A stretch of DNA of 24,832 nt from a virus, in the IMG/VR virus record IMGVR_UViG_3300045944_000063, positions 1 to 24,832 of that record, one strand, 5' to 3'. The stretch's first letter is position 1. The number at the start of each line of letters is the position of its first letter. A program made the translations under genes and the position numbers. This document shows positions 1 to 6,672 of this stretch, one piece after another. The notes beneath the pieces were generated by a model. The model had not been told where the DNA came from. It worked only from the letters and a program-made list of their open reading frames with translations, and made no database searches.

Positions 1-429
1 CTCCCGGAGCTGTTGGGGCGAGTTATAGTTGAGAGAAAACGGAACCCCTCTCTGAGGATGTTCTCCGTTATAGACATTGAGGGGCTTCTTCCCGTTAGTA
101 GGAATACCCCACACAGCTTCCGCGAGACGCTGGAACCTGGAATCGTGTCGGCGGAGGTCTCCTTCCAGCTCACCACGGACGACCTCTCGCCACATTCGGT
201 CAACAAGAACTCCACGCCGTGACATGACGAAGCTTGGGGCTTGCATGGCTCTCTCGAACCCATATACCAATTGAGCATTGGAACTGTGGTCAACGACAGC
301 GAGGTCTGCATGTAAGGACTCCCATATCTCAAAGGTTACACAACAGTCTAGGCCATTATAAATCTGCAATGCGGTCATTTCATCTAGATCTTTACCGCGA
401 CTGATAGTCGCAGAGTTAATCCAAGGCAT
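1..429 (-). CDS. DNA polymerase family A, downstream half (partial, runs off left edge)
   Basis: Template-copying subunit of phage replication, of which 143 codons are visible. Residues 24-28 read YNGLD, the third exonuclease motif (Y-x3-D) of DEDDy proofreading domains. A stretch typical of the start of the polymerase domain follows (GVLVDRM near residue 77, FSLNYNSPQQL near residue 130). Exonuclease motifs I and II lie on a separate upstream gene (962-2029), so the proofreading domain is divided. I chose the ATG at 429 because AAGGAG lies seven bases upstream and an in-frame TGA lies just before it (433-435). The start overlaps the end of the 63-codon gene by 14 bases. The fingers and palm motifs would lie beyond position 1. 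Alternatively this is exon 2 of a spliced gene, but the dedicated ribosome binding site argues for independent translation. Confidence 0.9.
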   Translation of the reverse strand, partial: MPWINSATISRGKDLDEMTALQIYNGLDCCVTFEIWESLHADLAVVDHSSNAQLVYGFERAMQAPSFVMSRRGVLVDRMWREVVRGELEGDLRRHDSRFQRLAEAVWGIPTNGKKPLNVYNGEHPQRGVPFSLNYNSPQQLRE

Positions 430-607
430 CGATCAGCTCCTTTATAACCCTGATCTTCTGTTCCGTCTTCCAACGGCTCTGCCAGTGATTGTTTGGTACA
501 GTTTTGGAGTCGATTGTCTCCTTCTCTTTCTTCTGTAGTGCTTCCAGTTCCCAATGAGCCTCATCGAGCATTCGGAATAGCTTCGCCTGTATGTCTACCT
601 GTTTCAT
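416..607 (-). CDS. Small protein between HNH gene and polymerase half, function unknown
   Basis: Sixty-three residues, charged and largely helical-looking (DEAHWELEALQKKEKE near residue 15), with no domain I recognise. Its ATG overlaps the stop of the HNH gene (ATGA at 604-607), and its tail overlaps the start of the second polymerase half by 14 bases. It is therefore likely translated by coupling in a four-gene series. It carries the AAGGAG that serves the downstream polymerase start, so part of its retention may be for that signal. It could be a real partner of the HNH gene, a leftover of the inserted element, or a chance open frame. Confidence 0.5.
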   Translation of the reverse strand: MKQVDIQAKLFRMLDEAHWELEALQKKEKETIDSKTVPNNHWQSRWKTEQKIRVIKELIDALD

Positions 608-984
608 CTGTACTTTCTTCCTCTCTTATAGCGGTTAAGTTCCGACCAAGGGCTTATAGGTCCTTCTCCGCTGTAAGATGCGTTCCATTCTGGAGTTCCC
701 ATGCTGTCCTTCATGTTATCTGCTCGAGATTTCCAAGAAAGATGAGCCTTGTTTATGCAGCGCCTATTATGACAGGAGTGGGCTGCATCATAGCCCTGAA
801 CTGGAGATGGACCATGTGCCTGTTCACAGATCCAGTTATGGACATATATTCTCCTCCACATGAGAGGATAACCACTAATTGTAGTGTGATACGGCCAGAT
901 AATACACTCTTGCGTTTCTTTTGCTAGAGCGGCCAAAGCGAATTTCTTAGCATCACCTGATTTAGTCCTCACGTTTGAAATCAT
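604..984 (-). CDS. HNH homing-type endonuclease interrupting the DNA polymerase
   Basis: A 126-residue DNA endonuclease of the HNH_3-like group. Residues ~68-90 carry the zinc-binding, metal-dependent core: AAHSCHNRRCINKAHLSW, with the histidine, the asparagine of CIN and the histidine of AHL in HNH order. An upstream ECIIW and a downstream DNM are also typical of this group. Its ATG lies inside the last codons of the UDG-exonuclease gene (22-base overlap) with AGGA six bases before it. A second, clearly related copy sits at 2380-2700. HNH enzymes of this kind commonly move themselves into phage polymerase genes, either inside group I introns (I-HmuI in the SPO1 polymerase) or free-standing. 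Almost all of the insert is coding, so I favour the free-standing form. Confidence 0.9.
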   Translation of the reverse strand: MISNVRTKSGDAKKFALAALAKETQECIIWPYHTTISGYPLMWRRIYVHNWICEQAHGPSPVQGYDAAHSCHNRRCINKAHLSWKSRADNMKDSMGTPEWNASYSGEGPISPWSELNRYKRGRKYR

Positions 985-2029
985 CCTTGTTCCTGAATCG
1001 CATCATCTTCCAACTCGATTCGTTGGTGTGAATTGAAGCGAGGGTTCCGAGGTCTTTCCTAAGTTCAGGCCATAGGGCATGAGCCAACAACATCGTATCT
1101 TCGGAGCAGTTTCTTAGTGGAGCAAGCCAGTTGGCATAGAGATACGCCAGATCATACATACCGTTCTGGAAGATCTTGACGACTGATGGGGATCCCAGCA
1201 GCCTGCGTAGAAGCTGGACAATGATAACCTCATCGGATACTGACCAGTAAGAACCGCTGTCAGTTCGCAGATCCCAAAGAGGGATAACGGCTCCACATCT
1301 TGGTGATAGGGCAAGTCCAATAACCGTAATCTGACCAATCTTGGTCTCCACGTCAATGCAGACTTCGTTGGCGTGAAGGCATCGTTCGAGGTAATCGGTC
1401 GCCTCTTTGAAGGTCGGGTCAATTAAGATCTCCCTATGGGGTACGGTAACTTCAGGACTGATGGACTCACGCTTTAGTTTCTGGAGATCGGAGATTCCGA
1501 TAACCCTGTCTTTCCAGTTTCGCAGTATATAAGCTGGATGCAGGGTTGGCAGGACTTTATACGAAACTCCCCTGATACGAGTGCTGTAGATCCGTCCCCG
1601 TATACTAACAATTTTTGGTGTTTGCCTGAGGACTGCCCAACAAGCTGTGTTGCCCAGAGCACCGATGACATTCGGCTTGACCATTTCGATTTCATCATAC
1701 AGTCGTTCCAATTCGGAGTTAAAGGCATTATTCACGTATCTCCCAGGCATTAATGCTGGCATAGCTGGAATGCCTCGCTTTGCATCAAGACTATCGGTAA
1801 AGTGCTCAATCTTATTGTCAGATGGCCGCTGCCAAAAGACATTGGTCAGATAGCATTCCTCCGGTGCTATGCCAGCCTGCTTGAGCATTCTCCTTAGTTC
1901 TTTGCCGGAAGCCCCCACAAAGGGGGCTCCTTGCATGATCTCCTCAACTCCCGGCGCTTCCCCGATCAGCATTATTCTTGCTGAGCGCGGGCCGGTGGCT
2001 CTCATGGTTGGGTATATCACGGCTGTCAT
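962..2029 (-). CDS. Uracil-DNA glycosylase / 3'-5' exonuclease: upstream half of split DNA polymerase
   Basis: A 355-residue protein with two parts. Residues 1-175 are a uracil-DNA glycosylase-superfamily domain of the family 4 type: GEAPG at 23-27, PFVG at 36-39 and LHPAYILR at 163-170. Residues ~200-350 begin a DEDDy proofreading exonuclease: motif I CIDVET with D226 and E228, motif II FQNGMYD with N289 and D293, then EDTMLLAHALWPELRKDLG. The domain stops before motif III, which is found on the gene at 1-429. The protein is thus the front part of a UDG-exonuclease-polymerase A fusion, a layout known in SPO1-type polymerases. The start at 2029 has AGGA eight bases upstream. The first 86 bases overlap the preceding gene in another frame. 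Confidence 0.9.
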   Translation of the reverse strand: MTAVIYPTMRATGPRSARIMLIGEAPGVEEIMQGAPFVGASGKELRRMLKQAGIAPEECYLTNVFWQRPSDNKIEHFTDSLDAKRGIPAMPALMPGRYVNNAFNSELERLYDEIEMVKPNVIGALGNTACWAVLRQTPKIVSIRGRIYSTRIRGVSYKVLPTLHPAYILRNWKDRVIGISDLQKLKRESISPEVTVPHREILIDPTFKEATDYLERCLHANEVCIDVETKIGQITVIGLALSPRCGAVIPLWDLRTDSGSYWSVSDEVIIVQLLRRLLGSPSVVKIFQNGMYDLAYLYANWLAPLRNCSEDTMLLAHALWPELRKDLGTLASIHTNESSWKMMRFRNKDDFKRED

Positions 2030-2408
2030 CTAGCAGTTCCTGTTCGCTGAGGTCAAAAGGGTCAGCCTCGTCCGTCGGTTCGGGCATAATGGGCCTAGCC
2101 TCATTCGAACCGGCAAGAGCGCACTCGCCGGCAATTGCTGCATAAGCAACAGCGTCGGAGTAGTTATCGTCATGAATGACGGGACCAGTCGCGATACGGG
2201 CGATCTTTGTAAGTAGCATATCAATTGCCTCGTGTTCAGCCGGACCAATAGTCCGTGCGCTTCTGGCAGCGTACCTGACGAACACTCGTTTAAGCTCTCC
2301 AGCACAAGCCAAGTTAGTTCTCGGGTCACCATACACCGCATCCTTGCTCTGGATGTTTCGGGCAGCGCTCAGAATCACTCTAGCTCTGGGGGTTTGATGT
2401 TGTTCCAT
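1944..2408 (-). CDS. DUF6378-like phage protein
   Basis: A 154-residue protein of a family common in phage replication regions. It has the usual landmarks: YGDPRTNL near residue 26, then a helical stretch with MLLTKIARIATG near residue 84, then DDNYSDAVAYAAIAGE. The role of the family is unknown to me. The acidic tail beyond residue ~120 is extra and is encoded where this gene overlaps the start of the UDG-polymerase gene by 86 bases, so the tail may be poorly constrained. The start lies in the last 29 bases of the preceding HNH gene. Confidence 0.7.
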   Translation of the reverse strand: MEQHQTPRARVILSAARNIQSKDAVYGDPRTNLACAGELKRVFVRYAARSARTIGPAEHEAIDMLLTKIARIATGPVIHDDNYSDAVAYAAIAGECALAGSNEARPIMPEPTDEADPFDLSEQELLDDSRDIPNHESHRPALSKNNADRGSAGS

Positions 2409-2700
2409 CTATTTCTCCTTTTGTGTAGCTGGCTGCCATATTGGTTGCATGTAGCTGCCAAGATAGATGCCTCTTATTAATGCATCGAGTGTCATGACAG
2501 CTATGTGCAGCTTCATGTCCAGGAGGCTTTGGCCCACGATATGCCTCACAGACAATTCCAGTTAGTCTTTGCATCTTACCATCTATCGCCATATGAGGGT
2601 AGCGATGGGAAGCCAAGGCATATGTCCAAATAATACACTCGTCTGTTTCACTTGCCAGCGCCCTGAATAGAGCCTTGCTCAGTAGTCCGTGCTTGGTCAT
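2380..2700 (-). CDS. HNH endonuclease, paralogue of the one in the polymerase gene
   Basis: A 106-residue homing-type endonuclease. It shares with the 604-984 protein the pattern ALA-ET-ECIIW, then a CEA/CEQA segment, then AAHSCH-RCINK-HLSW and a final NM, so both descend from a common ancestor by duplication or repeated invasion. GGAG precedes the ATG by seven bases. It overlaps the methyltransferase gene by 53 bases upstream and the DUF6378-like gene by 29 bases downstream, so it is wedged into a tight gene pair. I see no sign that it splits a conserved domain here. The last ~17 residues of the methyltransferase may be replacement sequence made by the insertion. Confidence 0.85.
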   Translation of the reverse strand: MTKHGLLSKALFRALASETDECIIWTYALASHRYPHMAIDGKMQRLTGIVCEAYRGPKPPGHEAAHSCHDTRCINKRHLSWQLHATNMAASYTKGEIDGTTSNPQS

Positions 2701-4096
2701 GTATGTTCTCCTTTATTAATAGCTGGTTCATTCTGGCTTTACTTCTAAATCTATTTAGCTCTATCACCGCGTCCGCGTAGTACCGTTCTGACTTCTCGAT
2801 GCCGAATACCGAAGCTGCACCGAGGCTCTCTGCCGCCCGAAGTGATGTGCCGGATCCGGCAGTTGGGTCAAGCATCCTCGATTGCTGGTCGACAAACATG
2901 CTAAAGAAGTAACGCAGCATGGGCTCTGGCTTCTCTGCTGGATGTATCGATCTCGAGATTGGACAAGAGTACACGTCAGAGACGGACCTAATGATCTTTC
3001 TATCTCCTCTGGAGATGACCAAAGCTGTTTCATAGATATGCCTAGCACGTCTCGCAGCGTCGGACACCACACCGCTGTTGTCGGACTTGTGCCAGATGAG
3101 AGGGATTCGGAAGGTTCTGAACCCCAAAGCATCTTCGAAACTTTTGAAAAAGCTGAGGACATCGGACAGTAACTCCGTTTGAAACCAGACCATCATGTGA
3201 GCCGAGGTCGAGACCACATTGTCAAAGCTATCGAGTAGCACACTGCACAGATTCCAGAAGATCTCTGGGCTATCCTCATACGTCGGGAGGTCCTTGCCGA
3301 CATTAATCTGACTGTTCCGGAGGCCTGCGCCAGCTCCATAAGGGAAGTCGCAATGCACAAAGTTAAATTTAGGTCCCCTGTATGTGGCAGCCCACTCGGT
3401 GAAGTCCTCACAGATCAAGTCCCGTGTGGCTGGCCGCAGCTCGATGGTGGGCTCAGGTGTCGTCAGAGGAATGACGCTTGGGAGTAATGTTGCCAAGTTC
3501 AGCGACGTAATCGAAGTAGACGCTGGAGGTGCCTTCGACGCCTCCGCTATACCCACTAGCATGTCGTCGAACTTCCGATCTTGTTTCCTCTGCAATATGT
3601 TGAATGCTGTAGTCAACGAGGCCGCCTCCTCGATTTCGAAGTCTGATCTCATGGCCTCTGCAAGAGCAATGTAGCGTGATACAGACTGACTGGTCACACC
3701 TAAGCGTTCCGCTGTCCGTGACTGGTTCCATTCCGGGTCTTTAGCCTCCAACCGTTGGTGAATGTCTGCAGCTGCCCGGCAGCGTTCCTGCCAAGTCAGA
3801 TCAACGCGCTTGAGGTTCTCTTCCAGCTCTATGATCTTAGCCTCAGTCTCGGGCAGCGATTCTATGTCGATGACTGGGATCAGAGGCTTGCCCATGACCT
3901 TAAAGGCTGTGAGACGTCGCTCACCAGCCACCAGGACATTGCCCTCTCTAACACAGATAGGGTTAATAAGGCCAAGAGTACTAGGAAGATAAGGCTCATT
4001 CTGCGTGATAGAGGCCACCAGATCCTCCACCTCCACCTGCTTCCTCTGCCTCTCATCCCTGTTCACCACTATGTCGTCAACGTTAGCTAACCGCAT
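2648..4096 (-). CDS. ParB-like domain fused to DNA methyltransferase
   Basis: A 482-residue fusion. Residues ~1-150 resemble ParB/Srx proteins: VLVAGERRLTAF at 54-65, the ENLKRVDLTWQER box at 93-105 and a helix-turn-helix at 127-142 (RTAERLGVTSQSVSRY). Residues ~215-450 are an S-adenosylmethionine-dependent amino-methyltransferase of the circularly ordered type. Catalytic motif IV is DFPY at 250-253, where DPPY or NPPY is usual. HPAEKP (385-390) comes before the cofactor motif LDPTAGSGTS (410-418). Such fusions in phages are thought to modify phage DNA against restriction. The target base cannot be read from the sequence. I start at ATG 4096 because GGAG lies six bases upstream. Longer starts at 4108 or GTG 4135 lack a site and 4135 falls in the terminator hairpin. 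Confidence 0.85.
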   Translation of the reverse strand: MRLANVDDIVVNRDERQRKQVEVEDLVASITQNEPYLPSTLGLINPICVREGNVLVAGERRLTAFKVMGKPLIPVIDIESLPETEAKIIELEENLKRVDLTWQERCRAAADIHQRLEAKDPEWNQSRTAERLGVTSQSVSRYIALAEAMRSDFEIEEAASLTTAFNILQRKQDRKFDDMLVGIAEASKAPPASTSITSLNLATLLPSVIPLTTPEPTIELRPATRDLICEDFTEWAATYRGPKFNFVHCDFPYGAGAGLRNSQINVGKDLPTYEDSPEIFWNLCSVLLDSFDNVVSTSAHMMVWFQTELLSDVLSFFKSFEDALGFRTFRIPLIWHKSDNSGVVSDAARRARHIYETALVISRGDRKIIRSVSDVYSCPISRSIHPAEKPEPMLRYFFSMFVDQQSRMLDPTAGSGTSLRAAESLGAASVFGIEKSERYYADAVIELNRFRSKARMNQLLIKENIHDQARTTEQGSIQGAGK

Positions 4097-4116
4097 CTGG
4101 ATCTCCATAGAGCGCG

Positions 4117-4150
4117 AGAAAACCAGAGGCAGCACTTCGCTGCCTCTGGT
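4117..4150 (-). terminator. Rho-independent-type terminator or attenuator
   Basis: A perfect 12-base-pair stem (4122-4133 pairs with 4139-4150) with a five-base loop. On the minus strand it is followed by TTTT then CTCG. It lies just after the DUF669-like gene and only ~20 bases before the methyltransferase start. With no room for a separate promoter, it probably lowers rather than abolishes downstream expression. Confidence 0.65.
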
Positions 4151-4159
4151 CGGTTACTG

Positions 4160-4585
4160 CTAGTCGGCCTTCAGATAGCCGGTGATATTGGCAAACACCC
4201 GCGACGGATCTCGTGTAGATGCTTGGTGCCCAATGCTCACGACGACCTGTTGACCAACGGCTGCGTCGATGGACTCTCTAGTTGTCTCCATCAGGCAGCC
4301 AACCGTCTCAAAGAACTCCCTCAGCCGGAACATAGCGTCCGACGTCAGGTAGAACTCGTCGCGGAATTTGACCTTGGCGAGATCAATGCCGTCGAGCGCC
4401 GCTTCAGGCACACTCGGCAAGGCACTGATCGGGCGGAAGCGAAATTCCACGAACGGCGTTTTCTTCTGGCTGCTCTGTCCGTAGGTCTTGGACTCAATCA
4501 TGGCGAGGTATTCGCCTTCCGGTGCCGTTGGCGGTCTCTCAAAAGTCGAGGGATCTTTGTCGAGCAGTTCGTTAAAATCAGGCAT
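4160..4585 (-). CDS. DUF669-like protein, probable ssDNA-binding partner of the recombinase
   Basis: A 141-residue protein of a type often found directly beside Sak4-like ATPases in phages. It has a short N-terminal NELLDKDPSTF segment, the P-x-GEYLAMIE strand near residue 23, TPFVEFRF near residue 43, and ends in VFANITGYL, a layout suggesting a beta-barrel fold. The ssDNA-binding role is inferred from neighbourhood and fold type, not from a diagnostic motif. GGAG lies seven bases before the ATG, and the start overlaps the ATPase stop by eight bases, so the two are probably made together. Confidence 0.6.
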   Translation of the reverse strand: MPDFNELLDKDPSTFERPPTAPEGEYLAMIESKTYGQSSQKKTPFVEFRFRPISALPSVPEAALDGIDLAKVKFRDEFYLTSDAMFRLREFFETVGCLMETTRESIDAAVGQQVVVSIGHQASTRDPSRVFANITGYLKAD

Positions 4586-5390
4586 ATTTCTTCTCCGTTA
4601 TCGCTGACGTTGGTTTCACTTTCCGGACATCAAAGAAGTATTCCGCTAGTCCGGTACTCAGCGGATACGACTTCTTAACATCGAGGCTTTCAGTCTTGAG
4701 GTCTACGAAGTCGATAGGCTGGGTATAGATCTCGCGCTTTGCAGCGGCACCTGTACCCGTATTCCTGCACATGATGCAGGAATTGAATAGGCGTGGGACT
4801 TTGGGAGCAAACGAGCGGCCAACCGAAGTCATTGGATAGCCCACCTGAATCTCTGTCTCTCCTTGGCCTATGTAGTGGATGTGGGAGGTCATGATGACGT
4901 GGCACTTCACTTCGGCCGAATAGATCTTCATGAGGAAGGACTCCATCAGGTCTTGTGCTGCGCCCCAATCCTGTATCTCCTTTGTTGTCTGTAGTCTGTT
5001 TGCCATCTGCAGAATCCAATTGAACGCTGCTCTGGAGGCAAAGTTGAGGCTATCGATTACGAGGATGTGGTCCAGTGTAGTGTATTCGTTGGTCCACTCA
5101 GTGATCTTCTTCATTGCTGCTGCCCAAGCGATCACCTTCGAAGGGTAAACGCGCGGTCCAGCAGTCGAGTACACATCGGAGAACGACTCCACTTCTATTC
5201 GCCCTAAGGCAGCCTTGTCCTCTCGTAGGACATTCCGCAGTATGTTGGTGCCGTTGTCGAAGTCGATGATGTGGATCTGGTAGCCAGCACGAGCCAGTGA
5301 GGCCAATGAGCCGGTCTTACCAGAGCCTGAGTTGCCCAAAAGGAGCATCTTGATCGGGCTTTCTGAGCCCGGTTCATCCAGTCTTGGCAT
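4578..5390 (-). CDS. Sak4-like RecA-fold ATPase (phage recombinase)
   Basis: A 270-residue P-loop ATPase. Walker A is GNSGSGKT at 19-26. The second strand reads IHIIDFDNG near 39-47, and Walker B is ILVIDS at 109-114, followed by a TSHIHY segment near residue 168 in the sensor position. This matches the AAA_24/Sak4 group of single-strand annealing or RecA-like phage recombinases, which are usually 230-300 residues long. It lies between a DnaA-type DNA-binding protein and the presumed ssDNA-binding protein, and a PD-(D/E)XK nuclease is two genes upstream, so the four form a recombination/replication cluster. The start has GAGG eight bases upstream and overlaps the previous gene by 17 bases. 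Confidence 0.8.
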   Translation of the reverse strand: MPRLDEPGSESPIKMLLLGNSGSGKTGSLASLARAGYQIHIIDFDNGTNILRNVLREDKAALGRIEVESFSDVYSTAGPRVYPSKVIAWAAAMKKITEWTNEYTTLDHILVIDSLNFASRAAFNWILQMANRLQTTKEIQDWGAAQDLMESFLMKIYSAEVKCHVIMTSHIHYIGQGETEIQVGYPMTSVGRSFAPKVPRLFNSCIMCRNTGTGAAAKREIYTQPIDFVDLKTESLDVKKSYPLSTGLAEYFFDVRKVKPTSAITEKKYA

Positions 5391-5700
5391 TGTACATTCC
5401 TCTCATCTGTATGTCGAACCACTCTCGAATCTGCCGGTAATTCTCTGTTTCTCTCAGTTTGTAGTGGCGGTTCCGGGTATGCGTGATAAAGCTTGCGTCC
5501 ATTCCTAGCCAAAAGGCTACCTCGCCCTTCGGTATTGCCGCATCTGTAGCAACCAGAGTAAAGATCTGCCGAGCCAAGACCGCCCTTTTACCTCGCCAAA
5601 AGCGATCCAGCATATGTTCCAGAGGGACTTCCAATTCAGTGCTGATGTGCCTGGCTAGGCCATCTAGTAGACCCTCTTTCATTTCAGCTAGGGTTATCAT
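5374..5700 (-). CDS. DnaA C-terminal-like DNA-binding protein
   Basis: A 108-residue protein. Residues ~40-82 resemble the DNA-binding domain IV of DnaA, the bacterial replication initiator: RQIFTLVATDAAIPKGEVAF then WLGMDASFITHTRNRHYK, with a helix-turn-helix followed by a basic helix in the positions of the DnaA signature. The ATPase domain of DnaA is absent, so it cannot act as a full initiator alone. It could mark the phage origin, compete for DnaA boxes, or be a simple regulator. It overlaps neighbours by 17 bases on both sides. The start codon is supported only by a weak GAG. Confidence 0.65.
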   Translation of the reverse strand: MITLAEMKEGLLDGLARHISTELEVPLEHMLDRFWRGKRAVLARQIFTLVATDAAIPKGEVAFWLGMDASFITHTRNRHYKLRETENYRQIREWFDIQMRGMYNAKTG

Positions 5701-6613
5701 GGTCTCTCACTTTCAATGGTTCCCATCGATCCTCAGTGTAATTGCTCTTGATTACTGTCTCGCGCACCGAGGGATCACGAGAACAGATCTCCCTGAACGG
5801 ACAGCCCTGATAGACATGACACGCCTCAAAGTTCTGAGGGTAGCTGTCTGCTTCAGCATACTGCTCCGCCATCTTGATATAGAATTTCGTATTGCTGTAC
5901 CATTCATCCAGTTGGCCTTTGGTGAACTGAGCCGGGAACCGGAAATACTCATCGAGGTTTGTCCCGATGTGAACTGCATCAATCATCACCCCCTGTATCT
6001 CTTCCGCAAACGCCACCTGCGAGCCAGCAGTGTATTGCATCATCTGTCCGCTCGGTTTGAAGCTGGCGATGTAGTCGTAGGCAAAAGCACGACTCGAGGT
6101 TTTCCGATCGAAGACGTAAAGGCTACCATCCATCTCCCCGATTCTGTCCAGATGACCAGAGAGAATGTACGGAGTCTGGAACGGGGTCTGCATGTCAATC
6201 TCAAACCGGAAGCTGAGTTCGACCGCCGCCTTCCCGTTGGAGAGGACCAGCGTTTTGACCGGATCATTTCTGAAGTGGTCCAAATAGCCGTATACGGCGC
6301 GCACTAAGGTCTGCCGATTCTTGGTCTTGTGTTCGCTGTGCCAGTTCGCGGACTTGGTAAGGGCGTACTTGATGGTGTAATTCAATGCATCGACGTAGCT
6401 GGTCCCCGCTGCCCTCAAGTGATCGTACTGCTCCAGGGACTCGTGGTACAGGAGGCCGAACGTCAGATGGGGATTCTCCCCGTTTGGCCTCAGACCTCTC
6501 ACATTGGCGTAGTAATACTTCCTGGGGCAGGTTCGCAAGTTGCTCAGGGACGTATTGTCCCATGCTATCTGGTATATTTCTTTGTAGCTGGTGTTCTGTT
6601 CGCTGATATTCAT
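5684..6613 (-). CDS. PD-(D/E)XK exonuclease with four-cysteine cluster (Cas4/AddB-like)
   Basis: A 309-residue nuclease of the PDDEXK_1 group. It has H57 in the early conserved helix, the catalytic core GHLDRIGE (D156) and VFDRKTS (D169, K171), then QMMQY at 190-194, the Q-x3-Y motif of this family. C29 in RTCPRKYYY together with C265, C271 and C277 near the C-terminus makes the four-cysteine set that holds a 4Fe-4S cluster in Cas4, AddB and related phage nucleases. It likely resects DNA ends for the Sak4-like recombinase encoded two genes on. There is no CRISPR array in the window, so a Cas4 adaptation role is not implied. The gene overlaps the DnaA-like gene by 17 bases. Confidence 0.85.
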   Translation of the reverse strand: MNISEQNTSYKEIYQIAWDNTSLSNLRTCPRKYYYANVRGLRPNGENPHLTFGLLYHESLEQYDHLRAAGTSYVDALNYTIKYALTKSANWHSEHKTKNRQTLVRAVYGYLDHFRNDPVKTLVLSNGKAAVELSFRFEIDMQTPFQTPYILSGHLDRIGEMDGSLYVFDRKTSSRAFAYDYIASFKPSGQMMQYTAGSQVAFAEEIQGVMIDAVHIGTNLDEYFRFPAQFTKGQLDEWYSNTKFYIKMAEQYAEADSYPQNFEACHVYQGCPFREICSRDPSVRETVIKSNYTEDRWEPLKVRDHDNPS

Positions 6614-6672
6614 CGCTTTGTCTCGCCGTTAACACTGCATTAGTCGCCGCGTTGGTTACTGCATGGCCCATC

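Noticed and set aside
416-1000. Group I intron in the polymerase gene
   Set aside because: The insert is almost fully coding, neighbouring genes overlap at start and stop, the downstream half has its own strong ribosome site and ATG, and I could not see a P3-P8 core. It is kept only as the alternative.
3190-3200. A partial third copy of the palindromic repeat (CATCATGTGA)
   Set aside because: Only ten bases match and it lies inside the methyltransferase coding sequence, so chance is the simpler explanation.
5483-6307. 274-codon plus-strand frame over the nuclease and DnaA-like genes
   Set aside because: Antisense to two overlapping genes with strong motif support. Its sequence has no domain and the left arm codes only on the minus strand.
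5684-6613. Cas4 of a CRISPR system
   Set aside because: No repeats-and-spacers array or other cas genes are present. The nuclease type is common in phage recombination modules.
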